This document shows positions 7,454 through 16,642 of a stretch of DNA of 64,000 bases, one piece after another. A program made the translations under genes and the position numbers. The stretch is from Spirosoma lacussanchae (GTDB lineage Bacteria > Bacteroidota > Bacteroidia > Cytophagales > Spirosomataceae). Location: contig NZ_SWJG01000005.1 of NCBI RefSeq assembly GCF_005870035.1, forward strand, positions 62,001-126,000. The letters are read 5' to 3'. The notes under the pieces are model-generated. The model was not told where the DNA came from. It saw only the letters and a program-made list of their open reading frames with translations, and did not search any database. The stretch's first letter is position 1, and each line of letters begins with the position of its first letter.

Positions 7454-9070
7454 ATGCTAACATCCAGCGGTAATCCGGCCCTTACAGAGTTGCTTTTCGA
7501 GCAAAGTGAGGATTTCATTGGCCTATACGATGTCGATCTTGGGCGCTTCGTTCAGGTGAATACGGCGGGTATCCAACTGCTCGGATTCGAGACAAAAGAA
7601 GCGTTTCTGAACGATCCCGTCTGGTCGCGCTCGCTGCGGGCCAACCAGCTTAGCGAGTCTGAACGGACCCGCCTTCTTAATCTCATCGCCCGGGAAGGCC
7701 ACTATGATGAGGTGACCGAACTGCGACGGGCCAACGGAGAGCTGTTTCTGGGTCGGCTAAAAGTCACATCGTTCAACAACGAAGGGCACCTGTTTGTAAT
7801 GGTACGGATGCTGGATCAGGAACGGCTGCACCGGGCCGAGCGCGAACTCAAACAAAGTGTGCTGCGCTACGAAGCGGTGTTTACCAATGCCACCATCGGA
7901 ATTATCGTCTCCAACCAGCAGGGCCGAATCGTATCACTCAATCAGATGGCCGGGCAGCTGTTCGGCTACGAGGGCGACGAGCTAACCGGGCAGTCGATCG
8001 ATATACTGGTACCGATGGATGTCGAAAACTATCATGAGCGGCTTCGGCAGTCGTTCGTCGCTAATCCGCAGGTGCGCGCCATGGGGCACAACCGCGACCT
8101 CCACGCCCGCCGGAAAGACGGGTCGGTGTTTCCGGTTGAGGTCAGCCTGAGCTACTTCCGGCTCGACGACGAGCTGCACGTAGTGGCTTATATTATCGAC
8201 ATCACGTTCAAGAAAGAAGCCGAGCGCGAGCTAGTGGCGGGCCGGGACCGGATCGAGCGGCTCAATGCCGAGCTGGAGCAGAAAGTGGCCGATCGGACGC
8301 ACGCGCTGCTCAACACCCTCGAACAGCTCGAGCAGTCGAAAAACGAGCTGGCCGTGGCGCTGGCCGCCGAACGGGAGCTGGGCGAGCTCAAATCGCGCTT
8401 TGTCTCGATGGCATCGCACGAGTTCAGAACGCCCCTGACCACGGTACTGACGTCGGCTACGCTGATCGAAAAATATCCCGGTGGCGACCAGCAGGACAAG
8501 CGGCAGAAGCACCTGTCGCGGATTCGGGCGTCGGTCAACCACCTGAACGATATTCTGGAAGAGTTTCTGTCGGTGGGGCGGCTCGAAGAGGGGAAAATCG
8601 AGGCCAACCCCGCTGTGGTCGATTTGCCGGAGCTGGTGGCCGACGTAGTGGCCGATATGCAGGGCATGCTCAAACCCGGCCAAACGGTGCAGCTGTCGCT
8701 GGGTAACCTGGGGCGGGCCTGGCTCGACCCCTCGTTGCTGCGCAAGGTGATGGTTAACCTGCTGTCTAACGCCATCAAATATTCCGGGCCCGACTCGGTC
8801 GTAACCGTTACGGGGGGGCAGGTCGATAAACAGATTACTCTCACGGTCGAGGATCAGGGCGTTGGCATTTCTGCCGATGATCAGGAGCATTTGTTCGAGC
8901 GCTTCTTCCGGGCCAAAAACGTGACCAATGTGCCCGGTACCGGGCTGGGGCTGCATATCGTAGCCAAATATATTGAGCTGATGGGCGGTACCGTTGCCCT
9001 CAGCAGTGAACTGGGTCAGGGAACCACCATTACCTTAACGCTGCCGTATGAAAACCATCCTGCTAATTGA
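7454..9070 (+). CDS. soluble PAS-domain sensor histidine kinase
   Basis: Two-component sensor kinase with no membrane helix, so its signal is cytoplasmic. Residues about 12-125 form a first PAS domain (DFIGLYDVDLGRFVQVN), about 140-258 a second PAS domain (NATIGIIVSNQQGRIVSLNQ...FGYEGDELTGQ), then a coiled coil to about 310. HisKA follows with phospho-acceptor His322 in SMASHEFRTPL, and the HATPase domain has the N-box NLLSNAIKYS, G1 box DQGVGIS and GTGLGLHIV. No heme or flavin ligand can be assigned by eye. The 3' end overlaps the regulator gene by 23 bp, so the two are co-translated and almost certainly partners. Confidence 0.95.
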   Translation: MLTSSGNPALTELLFEQSEDFIGLYDVDLGRFVQVNTAGIQLLGFETKEAFLNDPVWSRSLRANQLSESERTRLLNLIAREGHYDEVTELRRANGELFLGRLKVTSFNNEGHLFVMVRMLDQERLHRAERELKQSVLRYEAVFTNATIGIIVSNQQGRIVSLNQMAGQLFGYEGDELTGQSIDILVPMDVENYHERLRQSFVANPQVRAMGHNRDLHARRKDGSVFPVEVSLSYFRLDDELHVVAYIIDITFKKEAERELVAGRDRIERLNAELEQKVADRTHALLNTLEQLEQSKNELAVALAAERELGELKSRFVSMASHEFRTPLTTVLTSATLIEKYPGGDQQDKRQKHLSRIRASVNHLNDILEEFLSVGRLEEGKIEANPAVVDLPELVADVVADMQGMLKPGQTVQLSLGNLGRAWLDPSLLRKVMVNLLSNAIKYSGPDSVVTVTGGQVDKQITLTVEDQGVGISADDQEHLFERFFRAKNVTNVPGTGLGLHIVAKYIELMGGTVALSSELGQGTTITLTLPYENHPAN

Positions 9071-10118
9071 AGATAACGACGCCATCCGCGAAAACACCGC
9101 CGAAATACTGGAGCTGACCGGCTATCGGGTACTGACCGCCGAGAACGGAAAAGTGGGCGTCGAAAAAGCCCTCGAGACCCGGCCCGATCTGGTCATCTGC
9201 GATATTATGATGCCCGTGCTGGATGGATACGGGGTGCTGCATATTTTCAACAAAAACCCGCAGCTGGCCAGTGTGCCGTTTATTTTTCTGACGGCGAAAA
9301 CCGAACGAACCGATTTCCGGAAAGGCATGGAGCTGGGCGCGGATGACTACCTTACCAAACCCTTCGATGAGTCTGAGCTGCTCAGCGCTATAGAAGGGCG
9401 GCTGAACCGATTCCGCCACGTGGGGCCACCGCCGGGTCAGCCCGCCACCGCCGACGATTTGAACGAGTTTATCAACGAGGCCCGGCAGGTAGCCGACCTG
9501 AAAAGCCTCCCGGCCGACCGCAAGGTGCACACGGTTCGTAAGAAACAGTATATCTATACCGAAGGCGATGAACCGACGCGGCTGTATTTCGTGCAGTCGG
9601 GTAAGGTCAAAACCGTACGAACGAACGCCGACGGAAAGGAGCTGATCACCGGGCTCTACGGTCCGGGCGACTTTTTCGGGTACCTGCCGCTGCTCGAAAC
9701 CACCGAATACACCGACTCGGCCGTAACGCTCGACGACTCGGAGCTGATCTATATCCCGAAAGAAGATTTTACCCAGCTGCTGACGGCCAACGTGGAGGTG
9801 GGCCAGCAGTTCATCCGCCTGCTGGCGGGGCGGGTGAGCGAGCGCGAAACCCAGTTGCTCGGTATGGCCTACAGCTCGCTGCGTCGGCGGGTGGCCGATG
9901 CGCTGCTGCGACTCCACGACCAGCATCCCGGCGAACTGATTCAGCTCTCGCGCGACGATCTGGCGTCGGTGGTGGGTACGGCTACCGAGTCGCTGATCCG
10001 CACGCTGAGCGAGTTCAGGCAGGATGGCCTGATTGAGCAGACAACGGTAACCGGTGGATCGGCCACGACGGGCATACGGGTGCTGCAACCCGACAAGCTG
10101 CGCCGGGCCAACTGGTGA
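9048..10118 (+). CDS. response regulator with receiver, cyclic-nucleotide-binding-like and CRP-type HTH domains
   Basis: Residues 1-122 are a receiver domain: acidic pair E8-D9, phospho-acceptor Asp52 in DLVICDIMMPVLDG, Thr in FLTAKTE, and Lys in DYLTKPFD. After a linker, about 165-285 is a CRP/FNR-type beta-roll (YTEGDEPTRLYFVQSGKVK ... LYGPGDFFGYLPLLE), and 285-356 is a CRP-type winged helix (LSRDDLASVVGTATESLIRTLSEF). There is no FNR-like Cys cluster, so no iron-sulfur oxygen sensing is expected. Joining a receiver to a CRP effector in one chain is uncommon. It overlaps its kinase gene by 23 bp. The neighbouring oxidase operon and the small gene downstream are plausible targets. Confidence 0.93.
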   Translation: MKTILLIEDNDAIRENTAEILELTGYRVLTAENGKVGVEKALETRPDLVICDIMMPVLDGYGVLHIFNKNPQLASVPFIFLTAKTERTDFRKGMELGADDYLTKPFDESELLSAIEGRLNRFRHVGPPPGQPATADDLNEFINEARQVADLKSLPADRKVHTVRKKQYIYTEGDEPTRLYFVQSGKVKTVRTNADGKELITGLYGPGDFFGYLPLLETTEYTDSAVTLDDSELIYIPKEDFTQLLTANVEVGQQFIRLLAGRVSERETQLLGMAYSSLRRRVADALLRLHDQHPGELIQLSRDDLASVVGTATESLIRTLSEFRQDGLIEQTTVTGGSATTGIRVLQPDKLRRANW

Positions 10119-10188
10119 TCAGCGCTGCAGCTGACCAGAGTCAGCCGACCAACTGACAGGACTCATCAATGCTAACGGCCCGGAAACG

Positions 10189-10196
10189 TAGGTTTG
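10189..10196 (+). promoter_or_regulatory. TAnnTTTG -7 element upstream of the 138-residue gene
   Basis: TAGGTTTG matches the Bacteroidota housekeeping -7 consensus, 28 bp before the ATG at 10225. No clear -33 TTTG was found, so support is moderate. Confidence 0.5.
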
Positions 10197-10224
10197 TCTG
10201 ACCATCTGTACGTCGTTCCGGTTT

Positions 10225-10641
10225 ATGAAAAAAGCGCTCTTCGTTACCAACTGCTCGGTCGATTCGGCCCTGGCCCTCTGCAACTGGGCGGTCGAAAACG
10301 ATCCGGAATCCATTGCCCTGACGGTAGTACATCCGTATGATCTGGAATCGTGGGAGCTGAACAAACAAGCGATCAAAGAAGCTAAGCAACGGGCTCAGGA
10401 TCAGCTGGGCAGCTGGCTGAAACTGCTCGACGGTACCGACGGCTGGCCCGGTACCCTGCAAACCGAAACCCTCATGGCCTCGCCCCGGCTGGCGGCTACC
10501 ATTCATCTGCTGCTGCGCACCTACGATTACGTAGTTGTCGAAGATCCCTGGCATCAGACGCCCCTAGTATCGGCCGAACTTCTGCGTCGGTCGGGGGCGC
10601 AGCTATGCCCGCTTGCCGAGTCGGCTGGCGTACTCCGGTAA
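10225..10641 (+). CDS. small alpha/beta protein, universal-stress-protein-like
   Basis: 138 residues. It starts KKALFVTNCSVDSALALCNWAVEND, like the first strand and helix of UspA-type proteins, followed by IALTVVHPYDL (second strand), a long helix rich in Lys/Gln (KQAIKEAKQRAQDQL) and a later strand YDYVVVEDPW. The ATP-binding G-2x-G-9x-G(S/T) motif of Usp proteins is not present, so it would be a non-nucleotide-binding member if it is one. A TAnnTTTG promoter lies 28 bp upstream, so it may be transcribed separately from the receiver-CRP regulator. Function unknown. Confidence 0.6.
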   Translation: MKKALFVTNCSVDSALALCNWAVENDPESIALTVVHPYDLESWELNKQAIKEAKQRAQDQLGSWLKLLDGTDGWPGTLQTETLMASPRLAATIHLLLRTYDYVVVEDPWHQTPLVSAELLRRSGAQLCPLAESAGVLR

Positions 10642-10654
10642 CTGAGGGCTGGCG

Positions 10655-11566
10655 CTAGAAATACGCTTTCATGGCTTTCGGGTACTGCGGAATCACCTGT
10701 TCCGGATCGGCAATGTCGGGGTGCCACAGCTTTTCCCATTCGAAACTATAGAACCCCTGATAGCCCCCGGCCCGAAGTGCGCCGATGGCCTCGCGCAAGG
10801 GAGCCACCCCCTGCCCAACCGCTACGTAGTGATGGGCCGCCCCCTCAATCCTGGCATCTTTGATGTGCACATGCCGGATAAACCGGTTTAGTTGCTGGTA
10901 CACGGCCGTGGGCGTTTCGTGCGCATCGACCCACATATTGAACACATCCCAGATCAGTCCCACGTTCGGATGCTCGGCCGCGGTCATGATCTTAAGCAGC
11001 CAATCGCTTTTGGTCAGTTCGCCGTGCGATTCGAGCAGGACCGTGACGGAGCGATCCTTGGCATACCCGCCCAGTTCGAGGAGGCCCTGGCTGATGAGGT
11101 CGAGCGTTTTGGCGCGGTCCTGGTCGGGTGGTAGCTGATCGGGAAAAACGCGAACGAAGGGGCAGTCGAGTTGCCGGGCCAGATCGATAAACCGCCGGGC
11201 TTCGTCGAGGTGTTTGGCTCGTTTGGCGGGGTCGGCATGGTGGAGCTGGGTCGATGCGCCCAGGTTACAGATTCGAACGCCCTGGCTGGCAAAGCGGTTT
11301 TTGACGTCGGCAGCGCGTTCGGCCGTGCTGAAGTCCGGACTTTTGGTCAGGTCCAGCTCGCCCATGAGCCCCCGAAACTCGACGCCCTGATAGCCCCCGT
11401 CGACGGCTGTTTTCAGGATGGTAGCCAGCGACCATTTCGGGCAGCCCAGCGTTGAAAATGAAAACCGGGGCGCAGCTGCGTCAGTCCCGAAAGCCGGTGT
11501 CATCAGGGCGGTAGCCAGACTGGACAGGGTCGTTTTCAACGCCGACCGGCGGGTTATCGTGTGCAT
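10655..11566 (-). CDS. exported sugar phosphate isomerase/epimerase-like TIM barrel
   Basis: AP-endonuclease-2/xylose-isomerase-like TIM-barrel protein. The N-terminus TITRRSALKTTLSSLATAL is a twin-arginine-type export signal. The barrel begins FSFSTLGCPKWSLATILKTA and YQGVEFRG; metal-ligand candidates are Glu in VTVLLESHGELT, Asp/His in GLIWDVFNMWVDAHE, His-x-His-x-K-D in FIRHVHIKDAR, and a C-terminal FYSFEWEKLWH. The family includes 3-keto-sugar epimerases and isomerases as well as many uncharacterised members. It lies downstream of a GMC oxidoreductase on the same strand with a 41-bp gap, so both probably act on exported carbohydrate substrates; the exact reaction is unknown. Confidence 0.87.
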   Translation of the reverse strand: MHTITRRSALKTTLSSLATALMTPAFGTDAAAPRFSFSTLGCPKWSLATILKTAVDGGYQGVEFRGLMGELDLTKSPDFSTAERAADVKNRFASQGVRICNLGASTQLHHADPAKRAKHLDEARRFIDLARQLDCPFVRVFPDQLPPDQDRAKTLDLISQGLLELGGYAKDRSVTVLLESHGELTKSDWLLKIMTAAEHPNVGLIWDVFNMWVDAHETPTAVYQQLNRFIRHVHIKDARIEGAAHHYVAVGQGVAPLREAIGALRAGGYQGFYSFEWEKLWHPDIADPEQVIPQYPKAMKAYF

Positions 11567-11607
11567 CGGAGTAGGAGAGTAGCGGGTGAAAACAGCGGTG
11601 AAATAGT

Positions 11608-13353
11608 CTACAGCTGGCGGGCTTTCAGCTGCCGAACCGCATAGTTGGCCGCCCGGGCGGTCAGCGCCATATACGTCAGCGACGGGTTCTGCGTTGAGGT
11701 GGAGGTCATACAGGCGCCGTCGGTCACGAACACGTTCTTGCAGTGATGCAGCTGGTTCCAGCTGTTCAGCAACGACGTTTTAGGGTCACGCCCCATCCGA
11801 ACGCCCCCCATCTCGTGGTTCTCACTGCCGGGCAGCCGACCCGTATCGATGGGCTTTCTGGCCGTGAAGCCCGCCCGTTCGAACATCTCGCTAAACTGCT
11901 CGAAAAAATCGCGCAGCATTTTCGCGTCATTCTCATCGTAAGCGACCGATACCCGCAGCAGTGGAATCCCCCACGCATCGTTCTGCATCGGGTCGAGCCG
12001 GACGGTGCTGTGTTCTTTCGGGATCGTTTCGCCCATCATGCTGGCCATGACCGACCAGGGGCCGGGCGTGTACTGGGTGAGCCGGTCCTTGAGTTCGGCA
12101 CCAAAGCCGTTTCGGTCGGGCTGCGAGGGTCGGCCGGCCGAGAAGGCCGTGGCGTAGCCGCGCAGGAAGTCCGTCTCCTGCCGATGTACGTTGCGGAAGC
12201 GGGGCAGGTAGCTGCTGTTGGGGCGCCGTCCCCAGGTAGTCGAGTCGGCAAACCCGTCATACTGGGCCGACATACGGCCGCGGTAGCTATGAAAAGCCAT
12301 GAACTTGCCCAGCAGTCCGTTGTCGTTACCGAGCCCGTTGGGAAAGCGGTCGGAGGTCGAGTTGAGCAGAATCCGGTTGGTGCTGAGCGCCGACGCGTTC
12401 AGGAACAGCACGTCGGCAAAATACTCGGTCATGCTGCCCGTTTGCCGGTCAACAACCCGCACGCCCGTGGCCCGCTGTTTGGCTGCGTCGTATAGAATCG
12501 AGTGGACCACGGCGTCGGTTTGCAGAGTGAGTTTACCGGTTTTCATGGCCCAGGGGAGCGTTGACGAATTGCTGCTGTAGTAGCCGCCGTAGGGGCACCC
12601 CCGTTCGCAGAGCGTGCGGTGCTGGCACTGGGCCCGGCCCTGTTGGGTATGAATCGCGCTGGGTTGGGTCAGGTGGGCCGCCCGACCCATAATAACCGGT
12701 CGGGTAGGATAGTGCTGGCTCATCTGCTTCTGGAAGTATTTTTCCACGCAGTTCATCTGATGTGCCGGTAAAAACTCGCCATCGGGTAAGGTAGCCAGTC
12801 CGTCGCGGTTACCCGAAACGCCGATAAACCGTTCGACATAACTATACCAGGGCGCCAGATCAGCGTAGCGGATTGGCCAGTCGATGGCGAACCCGTCGCG
12901 GGCGGGGCCGGTAAAATCGAAGTCGCTCCAGCGCTGTGTCTGGCGACCCCACAGCAGCGAACGTCCACCCACCTGATTGCCCTGAATCCAGTCGAAGGGT
13001 TTATCCTGCAGGTAGGGGTTCTCGGCGTCGCTGGCGTAGAAATGCTTACTCCCTTCGTAAAAAGCGTAGTTTCGGCTGGCTACCGAATACGCCTGCCTGG
13101 TCTCCAGCGGAACCTGGCCCCGGTGGTCAAAATCCCAGGGGTTTAGCGTAGCGGTGGGGTAATCGGTAACGTGTTTTACATCCCGTCCCCGCTCCAGCAG
13201 CAAGGTGCGCAGGCCTTTGCCCGTCAGTTCTTTCGCAGCCCAGCCACCACTCATCCCCGACCCAACCACAATGGCGTCGAAGTGATTGGGCAGATCGGCA
13301 TTGCCGCGCAGGTTACTCGTAATCAGGTGTGCCATGGTATCCTTATACGTCAT
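11608..13353 (-). CDS. GMC family FAD-dependent oxidoreductase
   Basis: FAD enzyme oxidising an alcohol group, probably of a sugar. The dinucleotide-binding motif is near residue 30 (DAIVVGSGMSGGWAAKEL, GxGxxG) with the acidic partner in TLLLERGRD. The C-terminal GMC domain carries NHEMGGVRMG and VTDGACMTSTSTQNPSLTYMAL, where the His/Asn pair of the active site falls (NH and TQNP). The length fits the glucose-methanol-choline family of Bacteroidota, which often pairs with a gluconate 2-dehydrogenase subunit 3; no such gene is adjacent. An internal ATG (MAHLITSN, 13335) could be the true start. No signal peptide is visible, so export would need a partner. Confidence 0.92.
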   Translation of the reverse strand: MTYKDTMAHLITSNLRGNADLPNHFDAIVVGSGMSGGWAAKELTGKGLRTLLLERGRDVKHVTDYPTATLNPWDFDHRGQVPLETRQAYSVASRNYAFYEGSKHFYASDAENPYLQDKPFDWIQGNQVGGRSLLWGRQTQRWSDFDFTGPARDGFAIDWPIRYADLAPWYSYVERFIGVSGNRDGLATLPDGEFLPAHQMNCVEKYFQKQMSQHYPTRPVIMGRAAHLTQPSAIHTQQGRAQCQHRTLCERGCPYGGYYSSNSSTLPWAMKTGKLTLQTDAVVHSILYDAAKQRATGVRVVDRQTGSMTEYFADVLFLNASALSTNRILLNSTSDRFPNGLGNDNGLLGKFMAFHSYRGRMSAQYDGFADSTTWGRRPNSSYLPRFRNVHRQETDFLRGYATAFSAGRPSQPDRNGFGAELKDRLTQYTPGPWSVMASMMGETIPKEHSTVRLDPMQNDAWGIPLLRVSVAYDENDAKMLRDFFEQFSEMFERAGFTARKPIDTGRLPGSENHEMGGVRMGRDPKTSLLNSWNQLHHCKNVFVTDGACMTSTSTQNPSLTYMALTARAANYAVRQLKARQL

Positions 13354-13508
13354 CAGACCGAGCGTACCCGAACTCCGCCCGATGGCTATACTAACGTAAA
13401 CAGCTGCCCGACCCTACAGGCCCCAGCAGCTGAAAAAGCATATTTTAGCTCATCTATACTACTGCCATTTTAACAGATAAGGTTGCTTTGAGAATACGAT
13501 ACGCACCT

Positions 13509-13583
13509 GTTGGCGTGTCTCCACGCCGACCCACGCGACACCAACAACTCCATCCGGTCAGGTTGGCTTGGAGACACGCCAAC
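13509..13583. repeat. 15-bp perfect inverted repeat (GTTGGCGTGTCTCCA arms)
   Basis: GTTGGCGTGTCTCCA at 13509-13523 is the exact reverse complement of 13569-13583, with a 45-bp loop. It lies in the 328-bp gap between the GMC gene start and the end of the sugar-dehydrogenase gene; the rest of that gap holds a terminator (13613-13652) and no convincing gene. Confidence 0.8.
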
Positions 13584-13612
13584 GGGCGAGAGCGCACCAA
13601 CCAATGCATCAG

Positions 13613-13652
13613 CAAAAAAACACCCGGTACCGCGTGGACACGGTACCGGGTG
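13613..13652 (-). terminator. rho-independent terminator of the 982-residue dehydrogenase gene
   Basis: Read on the minus strand: ACCCGGTACCG, an 8-nt loop, the exact complement CGGTACCGGGT, then a run of seven T. It is about 30-70 bp beyond the stop of the minus-strand gene at 13682. Confidence 0.9.
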
Positions 13653-13681
13653 AGTAGTTCATCAGTTACGCTGATCGGGGG

Positions 13682-16630
13682 CTACTGCTGCACTTTGTTC
13701 AGAAATTTGATGGACGATACAGACATCAGCGGCTGAATGGCTTTAGCCTGCTCGTTTTTAAAGACAAAATACACATCGTGAACGCCCTCCGTCGGCTGAA
13801 GCGTCAGGAAAACCGGCGGCCGCGCAAAAGGGTTGAAATTACCCCCGCCCTTGCCGCCAGCCGCTGGGCTTCCGGCTTTGGGAGCGGCACCCGAGGCTGG
13901 GGCGTTGGCTCCGCCAGCGGCTGGTGGTTTCTGACCAGACTCCATCTGAGCCATGAGTTTTTCAATGTCGACTTCAGGCGCCAGCTCCAGCGTGGTAGTA
14001 CCAATGAGCGGACCCGTCGGCGAGTTTAGATGCACTTCAATAGTGCCGCCTGCGCTACCCTCGCGTCGCTGGGCCGAAGCTGCCAGCTCCAGCTGCCGGA
14101 TACCGGTCAGGTCCAGTTTCTGGAAGCCGATGTAGCTATTCTGATAGGGGATAACATTTTCGCCTTTGCCCATACCCTTGGCTTTGACGTCGGCCCCTTT
14201 GATGACAGCTGCTGTTGACGCATCCATTTCGGGACTGCGCAGCACCAGCATCTGCTCGGCCGTCTGGGCCGGAACCGGTTTGCCGCCCTTCACCTGACTA
14301 CCCCGGTCAGTATAGGCCGCCCGAATCAGCACCGACCCTTTACCTGGATCGCCCTCGGGGAGTTTAACCGTATAGCTGCCCTGCAGAGGCAGGCTGCTGA
14401 ACGTTTTCTCGGTGCTGTGCAGGATGTAGTTGACCAGAATACGGGCATCGGCAACCGACATGGCCGGGTGCCCCGGCATGGCTACGTCGCCCCAGTTGCC
14501 AACGCCCCCCTGCCGGATTTTGGTGATCAGGCGGTCGGGTGCCGCTGCGTCGTTTTTGTATTTGGCCGCAATCGCCGTGAAGGCAGGCCCTACCGATTTG
14601 GTTTCGAGCTGATGGCAAACCTTACAGTCGCTCTGGTTGATCAGCGCCTGCGCTACGGCATACTGGGTCGACGCATCGACGCTGCGCTGGCGCTGGGCAA
14701 CCTCGGCATAGTCGAAGCCCTCGGAGGTATAGTCGATACTCATGGCCACGCGTGCCGGGCTGATCTGGCCCGGAGCCGCCGTCGACCGGGCCAGGCTGCC
14801 ATCTTCCTGATCCGTTACCTGAACGGCGTACTGGATGGGCTGGTCGGGGAAGAAGAACGTCTGGTTGCTGGTCAGGTTGACGGCTACGGTTGGGGCTTCG
14901 TTACCGGCAATGATCCGCACCGACTGGCTGTTGGCGGCTCCTTTGGCGTCGGTAACGGTCAGCGTCGCCGTGTATACCCCCGCTTTGTCGAAGGTGACGG
15001 CCGGGTTGGCGGTTGCCAGGGTGCGGGCCGGCTGGCCGGGCGACGTGATTTTCCACTGGTAGGTAAGCGGATCTCCGTCGCTGTCGCGGCTGCCGTCGGC
15101 CGAGAGGGTGAGCTGCAGTGGCACCTTACCACCGGGCTTGCTGGCCGATGCCTGTACAATGGGTTTGCGATTACCACTGTTGTACTCGATCCGGACCAGC
15201 CGGGCATTGTCGCTCTTGCGGAACCAGTTGCTGCCGTATTCGAGTACATAGAGATCGCCGTCGGGGCCGAACTTCATATCGATGGGCTCAACTGGGTGGT
15301 AGCTGGGTAAAAACCGTTCCATCGACTGGTAGTTACCGTCGGCATCCATGGTGATGGCCATGATCCAGCCGCGCGAAAAATCGGTCACGATCCATTTGCC
15401 TTCGTAATAGGCAGGCCAGGGCCGTTTGGCGTTTTTGAAATCGGCCTGCCGGTATACGGGCCCACCGGTAGCCGACCGCGAGCCGGTTCCAACCAGCGGA
15501 AACTCTTCGGAAACCGCGTATGGGTAGTAAACGAACGAAGGTGCCGTTGGGGGCAGCTCCGTGAGGCCGGTGTTGTTGGGCGAGTTGTTGATGGGGTGGG
15601 CGGGGTCTTTCTTCTCCAGGGGCTTCTTGTTGGCGTAATCATAGACCGGGAAGGCCTGGTTGTTTCCAACGAACCACGGCCAGCCGAAGTTACCTGGCTT
15701 GCGGGCCTGGTTCAGCTCATCGTAACCGCGCGGACCGATCTCCGAATCTTTGGTAGCATCGGGACCAACCTCGCCCCAGTAGATGTAGCCCGTCTGGCTG
15801 TCGACCGAGATTCGCCAGGGGTTACGGTGGCCCATGGAGTAGATTTCGGGCCGGGTTTTGGCGCGGTCGGCAGCGGCAGTACTTTTCGGGAACAGGTTTC
15901 CGTCGGGAATGGTGTAGGTGCCGTCGGCTTCGGGGTGGATCCGAAGAATTTTACCGCGCAGGTCGTTGGTGTTGCCCGCGTGGCCCTGGTCGTCCCAGCT
16001 GCTGCGGTCGGGGCGCTCATCGGTTTGGGCCGCCTGCTGGTTGCCGGTATTGTTGCCAACGGTCAGGTACAGATTACCGGCTTTGTCCCAGGTCATGCCT
16101 CCGCCCGTATGGCAGCAGACCTCGCGCTGGGTCGGCACTTCCAGCATCACCTTCTGCGAGTTCTCCACCAGCTTGTCGTTCCGGTATTCCCAGCGGGTCA
16201 GGATGTGTTTTTTCTCCGTCGGATGGGCGTAGTACAGGTACATCCAGTGGTTCTGATCGAACTTGGGGTCCAGCGCCAGGCCCATCAGCCCTTCTTCGGC
16301 CTCCGACACGCGACCCTGGGCGGAGGTGTATTTGGTGTTGACCGGAATCGTAGCGATGAGGTCTACCGATTTGGTGACGGGGTCGTACTTCTTCAGGGCT
16401 CCTTTGCGCTCGATGATGAAGGTAGTCCCATCATTGGCCACTTCGAAGACCATGGGTTCATCGAGGTCTTCGGCCAGCACGACCGGCGTAAAGCGGGTTT
16501 CGTCGGGTTTGGCGGGGTCGTCCTGGATGACGAAAGAGGCCAGGGCCATCAGCAGGCAGGCCTGCAGCGGCAGCATGGCCAGGCGCGACAGACGACCTGA
16601 CCAGGGTGTTGAGGTAGCGGGTTGGTTCAT
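13682..16630 (-). CDS. PQQ-type sugar dehydrogenase (GSDH) fused to PKD, cytochrome c and C-terminal carbohydrate-binding-like domains
   Basis: 982-residue exported protein. A hydrophobic N-terminal segment (about 18-38) is followed by a six-bladed GSDH beta-propeller (about 45-480; EEGLMGLALDPKF, GGGMTWDKAGNLYLTVGNN, YSMGHRNPWRI, FGWPWFVGN), typical of soluble glucose/sorbosone dehydrogenase relatives. A PKD domain follows (about 490-575; SADGSRDSDGDPLTYQWKI, ADAKGAANSQS-like). A monoheme cytochrome c domain sits at about 655-750 with C669-K-V-C672-H673 and Met in VAMPGHPAM. The last part (about 790-982) looks like a CBM6-type beta-sandwich with a low-complexity Ala/Gly/Pro insert near 910-945. 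Sugar oxidation with on-chain electron transfer is the likely role. A clear terminator follows it. Confidence 0.9.
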   Translation of the reverse strand: MNQPATSTPWSGRLSRLAMLPLQACLLMALASFVIQDDPAKPDETRFTPVVLAEDLDEPMVFEVANDGTTFIIERKGALKKYDPVTKSVDLIATIPVNTKYTSAQGRVSEAEEGLMGLALDPKFDQNHWMYLYYAHPTEKKHILTRWEYRNDKLVENSQKVMLEVPTQREVCCHTGGGMTWDKAGNLYLTVGNNTGNQQAAQTDERPDRSSWDDQGHAGNTNDLRGKILRIHPEADGTYTIPDGNLFPKSTAAADRAKTRPEIYSMGHRNPWRISVDSQTGYIYWGEVGPDATKDSEIGPRGYDELNQARKPGNFGWPWFVGNNQAFPVYDYANKKPLEKKDPAHPINNSPNNTGLTELPPTAPSFVYYPYAVSEEFPLVGTGSRSATGGPVYRQADFKNAKRPWPAYYEGKWIVTDFSRGWIMAITMDADGNYQSMERFLPSYHPVEPIDMKFGPDGDLYVLEYGSNWFRKSDNARLVRIEYNSGNRKPIVQASASKPGGKVPLQLTLSADGSRDSDGDPLTYQWKITSPGQPARTLATANPAVTFDKAGVYTATLTVTDAKGAANSQSVRIIAGNEAPTVAVNLTSNQTFFFPDQPIQYAVQVTDQEDGSLARSTAAPGQISPARVAMSIDYTSEGFDYAEVAQRQRSVDASTQYAVAQALINQSDCKVCHQLETKSVGPAFTAIAAKYKNDAAAPDRLITKIRQGGVGNWGDVAMPGHPAMSVADARILVNYILHSTEKTFSSLPLQGSYTVKLPEGDPGKGSVLIRAAYTDRGSQVKGGKPVPAQTAEQMLVLRSPEMDASTAAVIKGADVKAKGMGKGENVIPYQNSYIGFQKLDLTGIRQLELAASAQRREGSAGGTIEVHLNSPTGPLIGTTTLELAPEVDIEKLMAQMESGQKPPAAGGANAPASGAAPKAGSPAAGGKGGGNFNPFARPPVFLTLQPTEGVHDVYFVFKNEQAKAIQPLMSVSSIKFLNKVQQ

Positions 16631-16642
16631 AGCAGGGTCGGG

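Noticed and set aside
15596..16600. 334-codon open frame opposite the sugar dehydrogenase gene
   Set aside because: Antisense shadow; the minus-strand protein has clear domains over the same DNA.
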